Below, piece by piece: positions 1 to 7,868 of a stretch of DNA of 64,000 nucleotides. Made by a program: the position numbers and the translations under genes. Positions within the stretch are counted from its first letter, which is position 1. Each line of letters starts with the position of its first letter. The DNA is from an uncultured Opitutia bacterium (GTDB lineage Bacteria; Verrucomicrobiota; Verrucomicrobiia; Opitutales; UBA953): assembly GCA_903855995.1 (NCBI GenBank), contig CAIOAN010000002.1:124001-188000 (forward strand), given 5' to 3'. The notes beneath the pieces are model-generated. The model had not been told where the DNA came from, made no database searches, and saw only the letters and a list, made by a program, of their open reading frames with translations.

Positions 1-1
1 C

Positions 2-1048
2 GACCTGGGCGGTGGCGGCACCAATGACGTGAACATCAAGAACTGGCTGCAGGAAGGAAAGAAGCAGCTCGATGACTCACTCGAGGCCCTGCGCCACCTT
101 TGCGAGCCCGTCGCCCACCCTCGCGAGATCGAACAGTACCTACGCTACTTCTGCGGAGACGCAGCCGATGCCGAGGCCCTGGGCCAGACCGGCCCGATGC
201 GCGACTCGTTCTACAAGTCTGTCGCAGGCTTCGTACGAGCCTATGCAGCCATTTCGGCCGACATGACCGAGGCGGGCTATTCAGAGGCCCAGGCCACAGC
301 CATCCAGAAGGAGGTCGAGCTCTACAGCGAAATCCGCTCAGCCATCAAGAAGCACTCGGGCGAGGAGCTGGACACCAAGCCCTACGAGGCCGACATGCGC
401 CACCTGCTAAACACCTACGTCCAGGCCGATTCGGTCAGGGATCTGGGCAACCTGGGTAACCTCACCCTCACTGAGCTCATCATCAAGACCGGCATGCACG
501 ATGCCATCGCCCAGAAGCTTAACGCCAAGGGTAAGCTGTCCAAGAACGCCGTCGCTGAGAGCATCATCAACAACATCCGCATCACCCTGAAGCGCGACCA
601 GCTCACCGACCCCCAGTTCTACGAGCAGATGTCCAAGCTTCTGGATGACCTGATCGCCAAGCGCCGCGATGACTCCGCTGACTACGAGGCCTTCCTGAAG
701 GACGCCGAAGCCTTGGTGAAGAAGATCTCCACCAAGCACTACAGCGCCGGCGTACCCCAGGCCCTCCAAGGCAGGCCCCTGGCGACCGTGGTCTACAACA
801 ACCTGCCTCGAATCCTGACGGCAGCGGCCCCTGACGCCACGGCTGACCAGAGCGCTGAATACGGCGAACGGCTAGTAAACCTAGCCCTATCCATCGATCA
901 GGTGATGCGCGAAAGCGCGCCTGCCGGATGGAAGGGGGATTCGGCTCGCGAGGCCCAGGTACTGAACGCCCTCTTCCCGGTCATGAACTACGACCGTGCC
1001 GCGACTGAGGCGCTCTTTGAGCTACTCATGAATCAACCCGGCAACTGA
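2..1048 (+). CDS. hsdR: Type I restriction enzyme R subunit, C-terminal part (5' end outside window)
   Basis: The frame is open from the left edge of the window (DLGGGGTNDVN...) and no start is needed, so this is the tail of a longer gene. The roughly 350 visible residues are helical and match the C-terminal helical region of type I restriction translocase subunits (HsdR, DUF3387-like): a segment after the motor domains with the pattern SLEALRHLCEPVAHP, then YVQADSVRDLG. This domain is thought to anchor HsdR on the methylase core, while the nuclease and DEAD-type motor lie in the missing N-terminal part. The stop overlaps the ATG of the metallopeptidase gene by one base, so the two are probably translationally coupled. 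HsdM and HsdS are not in the window and may lie to the left. The GTG at 29 is an internal codon, not a start. Family identification is from pattern recognition, not from a search. Confidence 0.8.
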   Translation, partial: DLGGGGTNDVNIKNWLQEGKKQLDDSLEALRHLCEPVAHPREIEQYLRYFCGDAADAEALGQTGPMRDSFYKSVAGFVRAYAAISADMTEAGYSEAQATAIQKEVELYSEIRSAIKKHSGEELDTKPYEADMRHLLNTYVQADSVRDLGNLGNLTLTELIIKTGMHDAIAQKLNAKGKLSKNAVAESIINNIRITLKRDQLTDPQFYEQMSKLLDDLIAKRRDDSADYEAFLKDAEALVKKISTKHYSAGVPQALQGRPLATVVYNNLPRILTAAAPDATADQSAEYGERLVNLALSIDQVMRESAPAGWKGDSAREAQVLNALFPVMNYDRAATEALFELLMNQPGN

Positions 1049-1764
1049 TGTCTGAAACCATCAAGTTCGGGGACCTCGAGATCCCTGTCGCCCGGAAGTC
1101 GGTTAAGAACGTCCACCTATCCGTATACCCCCCTCACGGGAAGGTGACCCTGGTCGCGCCTAACGGGACACGGCTTGAGGTCGTACGCGCCTACGTGGCA
1201 ACGAAGCTCGCCTGGATCAAGGCCCAGCAGCGCAGGATGAAGGAACAGGCCAGAGAGACGCCCCGGATCTTCGTGGAACGGGAAAGCCATCACATCTGGG
1301 GGCGCCGCAGGCTCCTCAGCGTGGTCGAGAAGGACGAGAAGCCATCGGTCCGGATGGATCACCGCCGGCTCATCCTCACGGTCAGACCCAAAACCCCCAC
1401 CCCCAAGCGCAACGACATCATGCAGGAGTGGCATCGCTCCCTGCTGCATGAGGCCATCCCTCCCCTGATCGCCAAGTGGGAGCGGAAGCTACGCGTCAAG
1501 ACATCGGCCTACTTCCTTCAGCGCATGAAGACCCGCTGGGGTGGCTGCAACCCCAAGGCCAAGACGCTCCGGTTCAATACCGAGCTGATCAAGAAGCCCA
1601 AGGACCTGCTGGAGTACGTCGTCGTCCACGAGATGATCCACCTCCTGGAGCCAAGGCACAGCGAACGGTTCATGGCCCTCATGACCGAACACTACCCTTC
1701 CTGGCAGGAAGCCAGGGCCGAACTCAACGCCCTGCCCCTCGCCTCGGAGATCTGGCGCGAATGA
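1048..1764 (+). CDS. SprT/YgjP-like zinc metallopeptidase of a type I restriction operon
   Basis: This 238-residue protein has the YgjP/DUF45 layout. An N-terminal beta-rich half contains VHLSVYPPHGKVTLVAP (residues 22-38). It is followed by the family signature KTRWGGC (161-167) and the zinc site HEMIH (194-198), with a third histidine ligand likely at 204 in PRHSERF. The predicted activity is zinc-dependent proteolysis. Genes of this family are commonly found directly behind hsdR in type I restriction loci, and here the ATG overlaps the hsdR stop. What the protease cuts in such loci is unknown; control of the restriction complex is a reasonable guess. Its stop overlaps the next start (ATGA), which extends the coupled operon. 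Confidence 0.85.
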   Translation: MSETIKFGDLEIPVARKSVKNVHLSVYPPHGKVTLVAPNGTRLEVVRAYVATKLAWIKAQQRRMKEQARETPRIFVERESHHIWGRRRLLSVVEKDEKPSVRMDHRRLILTVRPKTPTPKRNDIMQEWHRSLLHEAIPPLIAKWERKLRVKTSAYFLQRMKTRWGGCNPKAKTLRFNTELIKKPKDLLEYVVVHEMIHLLEPRHSERFMALMTEHYPSWQEARAELNALPLASEIWRE

Positions 1765-2531
1765 AAGGCAACGAAGCATTCGGCGCCGATCTCCGACCAA
1801 AATCAGGGGCACACTATATTTCCATACTCGAGACCGGCTGCCAGGAACTCGAAGCGCTCGTGAAGCTCATCGCGGTGCACCACAACGCTTCAATTAGCAT
1901 AGTTGAACCAAAATCGAGGGCACTCGCAAGGGCCAGCGAGGAAGCAATCTCCCAGTTGGCATGCATTAAGGCCTGCTCGTTGCTCTTTGACGAGAGAAGG
2001 GACGTCGCCTCACTGCAGAACTTCCTCGCCAAGAATCCGATTGAGAGCAGCAGCGACGACCTGCTTAAGTCAATTAATGAGACGATATCCATCACGCCTG
2101 ACCTAACCAAGGAGAATCACTTTATCGCAATACCTCTAAGCATCGACGAAGTGGCAGAAGACAAGGGTCTCAAGGAGATGAACATCGAAGGCACAAAGGA
2201 AATTCTTAGCAGGCATAAAAGGATTTGCTCGGTATTCGAACGGCTCAAAAAACGCTCACAAAAGGTGAAGCTCAAAGAGGCTCGAGACCTATGGCTCGCA
2301 CACGCATCTCTTGCGTCTAAGGAAATGCGGTTCGTAGAACACTCTAATCAAATGATATACCACTTTCTGAAGCAGTGCTCGATGGTTCTACGTGTCTCTG
2401 TCGAGACCTACAAGCCTGCCGTGTTCGAAAGAAACGGTCGACACACATGGCATGCAGTGAACACGCTAATTCCCACCTTCAGCTCCTGTCAAAAAGAGCC
2501 CAATTCTGAAGAATCAGCTACTGGAGGCTAA
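1761..2531 (+). CDS. Unknown helical protein coupled to the hsdR operon, possibly HEPN-like
   Basis: The ATG at 1761 lies in the ATGA overlap with the metallopeptidase stop, which fixes the start and gives 256 residues. The protein is almost all helix with no signal peptide or membrane segment. I do not recognise the family. The stretch KLKEARDLWLAHASLASKEMRF (about residues 168-189) recalls the R-x(4)-H pattern of AbiU2-like HEPN proteins, which are often ribonucleases in defence loci, but this is weak. Base use changes sharply at its start: AT-rich codons such as ATA, AAT and TCA replace the GC-rich codons of the upstream genes. That suggests a separate origin despite the tight coupling. 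It may be an accessory or abortive-infection subunit attached to the restriction system. Confidence 0.7.
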   Translation: MKGNEAFGADLRPKSGAHYISILETGCQELEALVKLIAVHHNASISIVEPKSRALARASEEAISQLACIKACSLLFDERRDVASLQNFLAKNPIESSSDDLLKSINETISITPDLTKENHFIAIPLSIDEVAEDKGLKEMNIEGTKEILSRHKRICSVFERLKKRSQKVKLKEARDLWLAHASLASKEMRFVEHSNQMIYHFLKQCSMVLRVSVETYKPAVFERNGRHTWHAVNTLIPTFSSCQKEPNSEESATGG

Positions 2532-2539
2532 GCATAAGC

Positions 2540-3352
2540 TTAACCTTTTGCCTTCCAATTAAAGGGCCCCGACGCCGACCTAGCCAAGATCGCGCTAGCC
2601 GCGGCCGACCAGGAACTAAAGAGGTAGTCTTGCTTGAATACAAAGGCACCGCCATCAGGACTCAGCACCCCCTCCTTGACTAGATACTGCCGAAGGTTGC
2701 GAATACGTTCAGGGATGGCCGGGGTATCCTCTGTGACGGCAAAGCTACCGGCCTTGACCAGGAAGCCGTTGGGCATCTCCTGCCCCTGGGCTTTCACGCC
2801 CTTGGCAGACATCACGAGAAGGTTGCTGGCGGCCGTGGACTTGGCGGCCGAGCGGGTGAACATGCCGAGGCCGAGCGCCGGGAAGCAAAGAAGCATCTCG
2901 GTCAGGAAAGTTTCCGCGTCGGCCATATCGGACTCGGACATTGACGGTTGATCCGGCTTGTTACCGTTCTCAAGGACGCAGCGCTTCGCATGCCCAGCCA
3001 GCTCCACAAGCCTGGACTCGATGTATTGGATATGCGCCTTGTTGAGGCTCTCATCCTTGCTCGTGAACGAGACGCACATTGTCCAGAAGTCCTTCTTCAC
3101 GAAATGACTCTCCAGGCGACCAAGGACGGGGTCGCCCTCGCCGATGTAGACATGAGGCAAAGCGCTGTCCTCATCCTGCCCCACCAGAACATAGATGCCG
3201 GTCCGCTTCAGCTCCTTACGCTTCTTGGCTTCAGAGAGCAGAGCCCGCGGGAATACCAGCCCATGCCCGGTCCAGTTCGACTTCTCGATAGTACGGACGC
3301 CATCGGGGTCACCTTCAGGGAGAAAGATCTTAAGGCTATACGGGGATGCCAT
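2540..3352 (-). CDS. GIY-YIG nuclease family protein with DUF4357-like C-terminus
   Basis: The start at 3352 gives 270 residues beginning MASPYSLKIFLPEGDPDG, which matches the usual beginning of this family; a longer reading from 3493 adds an unsupported leader. The GIY-YIG core is plain: GIY at residues 52-54, YIG at 69-71, an arginine at 79 (GRLESH), a glutamate near 112 (YIESRLVE) and an asparagine near 131. These are the expected catalytic positions, so it should be an active DNA nuclease. The C-terminal 100 residues contain GFLVKAGSFAV, typical of the DUF4357 domain often fused to this nuclease. It converges with the preceding restriction operon, with 8 bases between the stops. Proteins of this type are common in restriction and mobile loci, but their exact role is not established. 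Confidence 0.8.
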   Translation of the reverse strand: MASPYSLKIFLPEGDPDGVRTIEKSNWTGHGLVFPRALLSEAKKRKELKRTGIYVLVGQDEDSALPHVYIGEGDPVLGRLESHFVKKDFWTMCVSFTSKDESLNKAHIQYIESRLVELAGHAKRCVLENGNKPDQPSMSESDMADAETFLTEMLLCFPALGLGMFTRSAAKSTAASNLLVMSAKGVKAQGQEMPNGFLVKAGSFAVTEDTPAIPERIRNLRQYLVKEGVLSPDGGAFVFKQDYLFSSWSAAASAILARSASGPFNWKAKG

Positions 3353-3705
3353 CCGGCAAAGAAACCACCCTGCCGGAATCATGGCAAGCGTCGGGCCGGA
3401 GCACCTGAAGGGCAACCCTGCCTTAGGCACGTCGTTGTCCGTACAGTCCATTTCTTTGCTATTGCCTGGTTTTCGGAGGCCGGAATCCGCCATAGGAATC
3501 CCTCCTCGGGAAAATAATATTCCGACCAGGCGCCCTCAGTCGCTGGTATATAAACCTCTATTAGGTAAGCCATTACGACCCAACCATCGTTCGCCGGAAT
3601 TGTCTGTGGATAGGTTGTGGGCACCGATTGATTAACTCCCACGCGGGGCCGTGACACTGTGACAGTGTGACGACCAACCCCCGCAAACCCGGCCATACAC
3701 ACCCT
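3353..3705. other. Intergenic region, candidate origin or control region of the replication block
   Basis: This 353-base gap lies between the divergently oriented GIY-YIG gene and the first gene of the replication block. It holds an AT-rich stretch near 3508-3560, a sequence one base away from a DnaA box on the minus strand (TGTGGATAG at 3605-3613), and a strong dyad at 3651-3672. The combination resembles a small replication origin, but a simple divergent promoter region is equally possible. Confidence 0.35.
3651..3672. repeat. Dyad repeat, left copy
   Basis: The core 3654-3668 is a perfect palindrome with 7-base arms, ACACTGT-G-ACAGTGT. The reverse complement of 3651-3672 recurs at 7778-7800 with one mismatch, so the two copies flank the four-gene replication block in inverted orientation. 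A GTG at 3667 lies inside the dyad, which argues against that codon as the start of the next gene. It is a candidate operator or replication-initiator site. Confidence 0.7.
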
Positions 3706-4854
3706 ATGAAGTCCAAGCGCAAGACCCCCTCCCCCTCCATTCATCTCCAGGCCAAGCTGAAGCCCAAAGCCCTGTCCGCGTCGAGACTCACGACCAACGC
3801 ATCCGCCACGACGCCGGCGACGAGTGCGAAGACGGCGGCGGGGACGGTGGCGGAGACGGCGGCAACATCTGCCGCGTCGTCAACGACATCAACATCGATA
3901 TCGGCATCGACGTCGACATCCTCGCAACCGACAACATCTGATCAGAAACCGAAGCCCACCCGCGAAAACATTAGCGGCACCGGCTCGAGCCTCAGCCAGA
4001 TGCTCTCGAACTTCCCCGAGATCGTCGGCCACGATGAGTACGATTTCCGCGGACTGGCGGACCAGAATGAGATGGCGGTCGCCAATAACTATGAAATTTG
4101 CCGCGAAGCGATTCGGCAGTCCTTGCTGCGCATACCGGCCCTGTACTCCCAGGCGCTCGCTGACACCTTGGCCGAGGTGCTCCGCTCGGAGCCAGCTCTC
4201 ATCGTATTGCCGGCCGAGCACGGCGACATGCACTACTTCAGTTCGATGTCTGAAGCCTTGTGCATCTGGCAGGCCTGCGCCCCCGGCACCCCCTTGCCAC
4301 CGCCTTTTCCGAGCATCATCGACAAGGTCCGTGAATACCGCAGCAAAGAACACTATGAGCCCGCGGTTGGCGTCGAACTCATGCAAGGACCGGTCTACGT
4401 CAAATCCGAGGCCAGCCAGCGAATCTCCAAGACCTTCCTGGTCCACGTGCCCATCGTCGGAGACATGGCTAGGCTGAATGACGCGTCCAGACAGATCGAG
4501 AAAGCCATCCAGGCCTCCGGACTACTTAACAACAACGGGGGCGGCCGAGAACCTACGCATGTCCTTGCAATGGGCTACTACCGGCTAAGTCAGGGCAACA
4601 AGCACACGAAGGCGCGGCTTTGGTACAAGGACAAGCTCCGCAAGGACGACGAGGGGGTCACCCCCTTCGGGAGGAAAATCTATGAGGTGGCGATCGACGG
4701 CAAAGAAGAGTCTCCTTCGGAGCCGGCATGGTCGGATGGCGTCAGCCGCATCGAGGAATTGGTGATGCCGCTCGCGAATCGGCTCATGCAGCTTGTCGCC
4801 TACGGACTGATCAAACCTACGCCCAAGGAAGACGATATGGCTGATGGGGCTTAA
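3706..4854 (+). CDS. Unknown protein with Ser/Thr/Ala-rich N-terminus, first gene of the replication block
   Basis: From the ATG at 3706 the protein has 382 residues; an in-frame GTG at 3667 lies within the dyad repeat and is less likely. Residues about 22-85 are low-complexity Ser/Thr/Ala/Gln, a probable disordered tail. From about residue 95 (SLSQMLSNFPEIVGHDEYDFRG) the sequence becomes compositionally normal and mixed alpha/beta. I recognise no family. A basic segment, THVLAMGYYRLSQGNKHTKARLWYKDKLRK, lies near residues 285-315 and could contact nucleic acid. Position argues for a role in replication or its control, since it precedes a helix-turn-helix gene and primase- and helicase-like genes on the same strand. 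An initiator-like function is possible but only inferred. The codon structure and the match to neighbouring GC content support it as a real gene. Confidence 0.65.
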   Translation: MKSKRKTPSPSIHLQAKLKPKALSASRLTTNASATTPATSAKTAAGTVAETAATSAASSTTSTSISASTSTSSQPTTSDQKPKPTRENISGTGSSLSQMLSNFPEIVGHDEYDFRGLADQNEMAVANNYEICREAIRQSLLRIPALYSQALADTLAEVLRSEPALIVLPAEHGDMHYFSSMSEALCIWQACAPGTPLPPPFPSIIDKVREYRSKEHYEPAVGVELMQGPVYVKSEASQRISKTFLVHVPIVGDMARLNDASRQIEKAIQASGLLNNNGGGREPTHVLAMGYYRLSQGNKHTKARLWYKDKLRKDDEGVTPFGRKIYEVAIDGKEESPSEPAWSDGVSRIEELVMPLANRLMQLVAYGLIKPTPKEDDMADGA

Positions 4855-4855
4855 T

Positions 4856-4886
4856 TTCGGATAACCCCATAGGGGGGTTATCCGAA
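4856..4886 (+). promoter_or_regulatory. 13-bp perfect hairpin immediately after the stop codon
   Basis: TTCGGATAACCCC (4856-4868) pairs completely with GGGGTTATCCGAA (4874-4886) across a 5-base loop. It begins 2 bases after the TAA of the upstream gene. There is no T-run on the plus strand, so it is not a standard intrinsic terminator. It may be an operator for the helix-turn-helix protein encoded next, an attenuator, or an RNA processing or stability element. Confidence 0.6.
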
Positions 4887-4944
4887 GGCCGAAAAATGGA
4901 TGCGGGAGGACTTTCGTGAACACTTGCGGACGAGAATCCCTCCC

Positions 4945-5292
4945 ATGTCCAACACTGACAAAGCCGGCGCCGTCCCGGCCAACAAAGACGGCACCACCCA
5001 GTCCCAGAACATCCGCCCCGAGTGGCTGCGCCTCCCCAAGCCGGGGCAGCGCTGCCCGGCCTCGGGCCTGTGCCGCTCGTACCTCCACACCCTGGTGCGC
5101 GACGGCAAGGTCAAGACGTCGAGCATCCGCGAGCGCGGCCGCAAGACGGGCATCCGGCTGATCAGCTACGACAGCCTGATGGCCTTCATCGAGAAGGGCG
5201 CCCAGCCCGCCGTGGAGCCCAAACCCGAGCCGGCCGAGCAGCCCAAGCCGGCACCCGTCGAGCAGGCCCATCAGGAAGGGGGTGCCCAGTGA
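4945..5292 (+). CDS. Small helix-turn-helix / excisionase-like DNA-binding protein
   Basis: The ATG at 4945 gives 115 residues; an in-frame ATG at 4900 would add 15. The core WLRLPKPGQRCPASGLCRSYLHTLVRDGKVKTSSIRERGRKTGIRLISYDSLMAFIE (about 22-78) has the layout of MerR/excisionase-type winged helices: a first helix, a recognition helix (CRSYLHTLVRDGKV), a basic wing (RERGRKTGIR) and a closing helix. The rest is a Pro/Glu/Ala-rich tail. Such proteins in mobile elements act as excisionases or as regulators of the replication or transfer genes. The stop overlaps the GTG of the primase gene, so the two are coupled. The hairpin at 4856-4886 and the dyads at 3651 and 7778 are the obvious candidate sites for it. 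Confidence 0.75.
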   Translation: MSNTDKAGAVPANKDGTTQSQNIRPEWLRLPKPGQRCPASGLCRSYLHTLVRDGKVKTSSIRERGRKTGIRLISYDSLMAFIEKGAQPAVEPKPEPAEQPKPAPVEQAHQEGGAQ

Positions 5293-6296
5293 TCGCCAAC
5301 CCCCTGCTCCGCCGGGCGACCTTCTCGGAGCTCTTCGGGCTCCTGGGCTTGCCGCCCATCAAGGGCACCAGCTGCCCCTGCCCGTTCCACGAAGACAAGA
5401 ACCCTTCGTGCTCGGTGTTCATCGGGGCCAACGGCCACGAGATCGCCAAGTGCTTCAAGGGCTGCTTCTGCGGGGACGTCTACGACATGTACGCCCGCGC
5501 CTTCCGCTGTGATCGCAAGACGGCCCTCATGGAGCTCAACCATAAGCTCGGCATCGCGATTGCGACTTTCCAGCTGGACCGCCCCCTCCATGAACGCTTC
5601 CAGCCGGCCCCTAAGTCGACTCAGCGCGACGAGCGCCTTCGCCCCTCCCTTTCCCTGGGCCTGGGCGACAATCGGATGGTAGTAGACCTGTCGACCCTAC
5701 GACGCATCCACGAGGGCGGCGTCCGGCTGGCCCTGGAGCGCGGCTTGCTGGGCTTCGGCGATTACATGGGCCGACCGGCCTGGGTCATGAAGGACAGGTC
5801 CGGAATGCTGATGCAGGCTAGGCGGCTGGACGGCAGGACCTGGTTTCGGGACACCAAGGCCATCACCCTGAAGGGATCCGACGCCAATCACCTGCTCGGG
5901 GTGCAAGAGGCCGCCGAGGCCGACCTGCTCTTCGTCTGCGAGGGCGGGCCCGACATGCTGGCCGCCCATGCCCTGGTGCACGAGATGGCCCTACTGAAGG
6001 CCGCCGATCCGTTAAGAATCGCCGTGACCGGTCTGATGGGGGCGTCCATGCGTCCCCGCCGGGCGACCCTGGCCGGCCTGAAGGCCAAGCGGGTGGTCAT
6101 CTGGTCCCATGCCGACGAGGCGGGCCGTGACGGTGCCAAGGAGTGGAAGCGCTGCTTCTGGTCCAAGGACCGGACGGTCGATATCATCGCGGCCGACGAA
6201 ATCCTCGCCGGCCTGAAGGACCTGAACGACGTGGTGTCGGCGGAGGGCGGCCTGGCCGCGATCATCAAGAAGCTCATGGAGGTGCGCCATGGCTGA
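5289..6296 (+). CDS. Primase-like protein with CHC2-type zinc finger and Toprim domain
   Basis: The GTG at 5289 overlaps the previous stop and follows a purine-rich ribosome site (AGGAAGGGGG), giving 335 residues. The N-terminus carries a cysteine-rich finger, CPCPFHEDKNPSC (29-41) with KCFKGCFCGD (54-63), matching the CHC2 finger of DnaG-type primases. The Toprim domain shows the acidic motif CEGGPD (217-222) and HADEAG (274-279); the first aspartate of the usual DxD is histidine here, a variant I recall from phage and plasmid Toprim primases. The protein should start or prime replication of the element. At 335 residues it is shorter than DnaG and lacks a recognisable helicase-binding domain; the next gene supplies a P-loop ATPase. 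The two genes overlap by 8 bases, so they are made together. Confidence 0.85.
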   Translation: MIANPLLRRATFSELFGLLGLPPIKGTSCPCPFHEDKNPSCSVFIGANGHEIAKCFKGCFCGDVYDMYARAFRCDRKTALMELNHKLGIAIATFQLDRPLHERFQPAPKSTQRDERLRPSLSLGLGDNRMVVDLSTLRRIHEGGVRLALERGLLGFGDYMGRPAWVMKDRSGMLMQARRLDGRTWFRDTKAITLKGSDANHLLGVQEAAEADLLFVCEGGPDMLAAHALVHEMALLKAADPLRIAVTGLMGASMRPRRATLAGLKAKRVVIWSHADEAGRDGAKEWKRCFWSKDRTVDIIAADEILAGLKDLNDVVSAEGGLAAIIKKLMEVRHG

Positions 6297-7719
6297 GGAG
6301 TTCGAACATCAACCCTTCCCCACGCACCTGTTGCCCCCGAAGGTCCGGGCGATGGCCGAGGCCGTGGAGGCCTACACGACCACCGGGCACGACATGCCCG
6401 GCGCCATCGCGGCTTCCGCCCTCAACTGCACCATCGGCGGCGGGGTCTACGTGAAGGCCAAGGGCGACCCCCAGGTCACCCCGACGACCACCTTCACCGT
6501 CGTCGTGGGGGTGAGCGGCGGCGGCAAGAGCATGGTCGGCAAGCTGCTGCTGGAAGCGATCGAGGTCGAACAGCAGCGCCTGCAGGAAGAATTCCGGAAG
6601 AGCACCCTGCCGGTCATGAGGGCCCGGTTGATGGAGATCGAAGACGAGCTCAAGCGTCTGGAACGGGAAGGCAGCCGGCCCCGCAAGGGCCAGGCCGACG
6701 ATCCCGATGCCAGGCGCAACCGACGCACCGAGCTCCTCGGGCTCAAAGACCAGCTCGAGTTCGCCTTGGATTGCCCGCAGATGATCAGCGAGGACCTGAC
6801 CGTCCAGGTCTTGGTCCGCATCCTCAACGCCAACAAGTCGCGGCTCATCCTGCTTTCGACCGACGCGCGGGAGACCATCAACAACATCATGGGCCGCTAC
6901 AACAACGGCAAGCCGGACGACAGCCTGCTGCTCAAGGCCTTCTCGGGGGAGTCCTACAACTTCTCCCGCCGGGGCCAGGGCAAGCTGATCGAGACCCTCA
7001 ACGTCCAGAAGATGGCCGTCTCGAGCCTGCTGATGCTGCAGCCGGATATCGCCGAGGAGATGGTCGAGAGCGAGGGCCTGCAGGGCAGCGGCTACCTGCA
7101 GCGCACGCTCTTCGCCTGGACCGACAACCATCCTGGACGCGCCACCCTCAGCAAGCCCATCCCGGGCGAGGTCAAGGAGGCCTACGACCAGCTTATCACC
7201 ACGCTCCTGCGGACCTACTACTGGTCCGACCCCAGGGTGCACTTCACCCTGTCGACGGAGGCCGACGAGGCGATCAAGGCCTACAAGCTGGCCAAGCAGA
7301 TCGCGGGCGGGGACGGCTCCCACCCCATGTGGACGTTCCAGACCCGCGACGCCGAGCTCGTGATCCGTATCTCGGCCGGGTTGCACGCCGGCCTCCACGA
7401 GGACAAGTCCCACGAGGTCGAGATCTCCCTGGAGACAGTCCAGGCCGCCATGCAGATCATGGACTGGTACAGCCGGTTCCGGATGATGATCGCCGACAAG
7501 ATGGCGGACAAGAGCGGCGACAAGGTCATGACCAAGCTCCGGGACCTCGCCACGCTGTTCCCGAACGGCTTCAGCTGCCGGGAAGCCCAGCGCAAGCGCA
7601 TCGCCGGCATGCACAAGGGCAAGGACGCCGTGCAGGCCATCCTGGACCAGAAGGTGAAGGACGGCGTGCTGCAGCCGACCGAAGACGACCCGCCAAGGTA
7701 CAAGTTCGCCCTCCGCTAG
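6289..7719 (+). CDS. DUF3987-type P-loop ATPase, helicase-like replication protein
   Basis: This 476-residue protein has a Walker A motif GVSGGGKS (74-81) after an N-terminal segment containing PGAIAASALNCTIGGGVYVKAKGD, the typical DUF3987 opening. Residues about 92-150 form a charged coiled coil inserted after the P-loop. The sequence then continues with SRLILLSTDARETINNIMGRYNNGKPDDSLLLKAFSGE and the arginine-rich YNFSRRGQGK, as in DUF3987 proteins of phages, satellites and integrative elements. The last 70 residues look like a winged helix (TKLRDLATLFPNGFSCREAQRKR). These proteins usually follow a Toprim or AEP primase and probably act as the replicative helicase or loader. It overlaps the primase gene by 8 bases and is followed by a strong terminator. 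Confidence 0.85.
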   Translation: MAEEFEHQPFPTHLLPPKVRAMAEAVEAYTTTGHDMPGAIAASALNCTIGGGVYVKAKGDPQVTPTTTFTVVVGVSGGGKSMVGKLLLEAIEVEQQRLQEEFRKSTLPVMRARLMEIEDELKRLEREGSRPRKGQADDPDARRNRRTELLGLKDQLEFALDCPQMISEDLTVQVLVRILNANKSRLILLSTDARETINNIMGRYNNGKPDDSLLLKAFSGESYNFSRRGQGKLIETLNVQKMAVSSLLMLQPDIAEEMVESEGLQGSGYLQRTLFAWTDNHPGRATLSKPIPGEVKEAYDQLITTLLRTYYWSDPRVHFTLSTEADEAIKAYKLAKQIAGGDGSHPMWTFQTRDAELVIRISAGLHAGLHEDKSHEVEISLETVQAAMQIMDWYSRFRMMIADKMADKSGDKVMTKLRDLATLFPNGFSCREAQRKRIAGMHKGKDAVQAILDQKVKDGVLQPTEDDPPRYKFALR

Positions 7720-7723
7720 GCAC

Positions 7724-7756
7724 AGGCCCGGAAGACCTAGGTTTTCCGGGCCTTTT
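7724..7756 (+). terminator. Intrinsic terminator of the replication block
   Basis: AGGCCCGGAA (7724-7733) pairs with TTCCGGGCCT (7744-7753) and runs into TTTT. It lies 5 bases after the DUF3987 stop. Confidence 0.85.
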
Positions 7757-7777
7757 CGCGTCCAACGTCGTCCGACC

Positions 7778-7800
7778 CGTCACACTGTCACAGCGTCACG
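7778..7800. repeat. Dyad repeat, right copy, inverted relative to the left copy
   Basis: The core 7782-7796 reads ACACTGT-C-ACAGCGT, one mismatch from a perfect palindrome. It is the reverse complement of the dyad at 3651-3672 with a single difference, so the two copies bracket the replication genes. Confidence 0.7.
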
Positions 7801-7868
7801 CCCGCCCGTGGCGAAAACGCACCAGGTGGACGGAATCAGCGGACGACTACATACCACCCATGCCTGAC

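Noticed and set aside
29-31. GTG at 29 as the start of the first gene
   Set aside because: The frame is open to the window edge and the protein family is much longer, so this is an internal valine.
3667-3705. GTG at 3667 as the start of the first replicon gene
   Set aside because: The codon is inside the dyad repeat; the ATG at 3706 is preferred, although the sequence does not settle it.
6274-7614. 446-codon minus-strand frame opposite the DUF3987 gene
   Set aside because: It is a compositional shadow; the plus strand has a Walker A motif and coupled neighbours.
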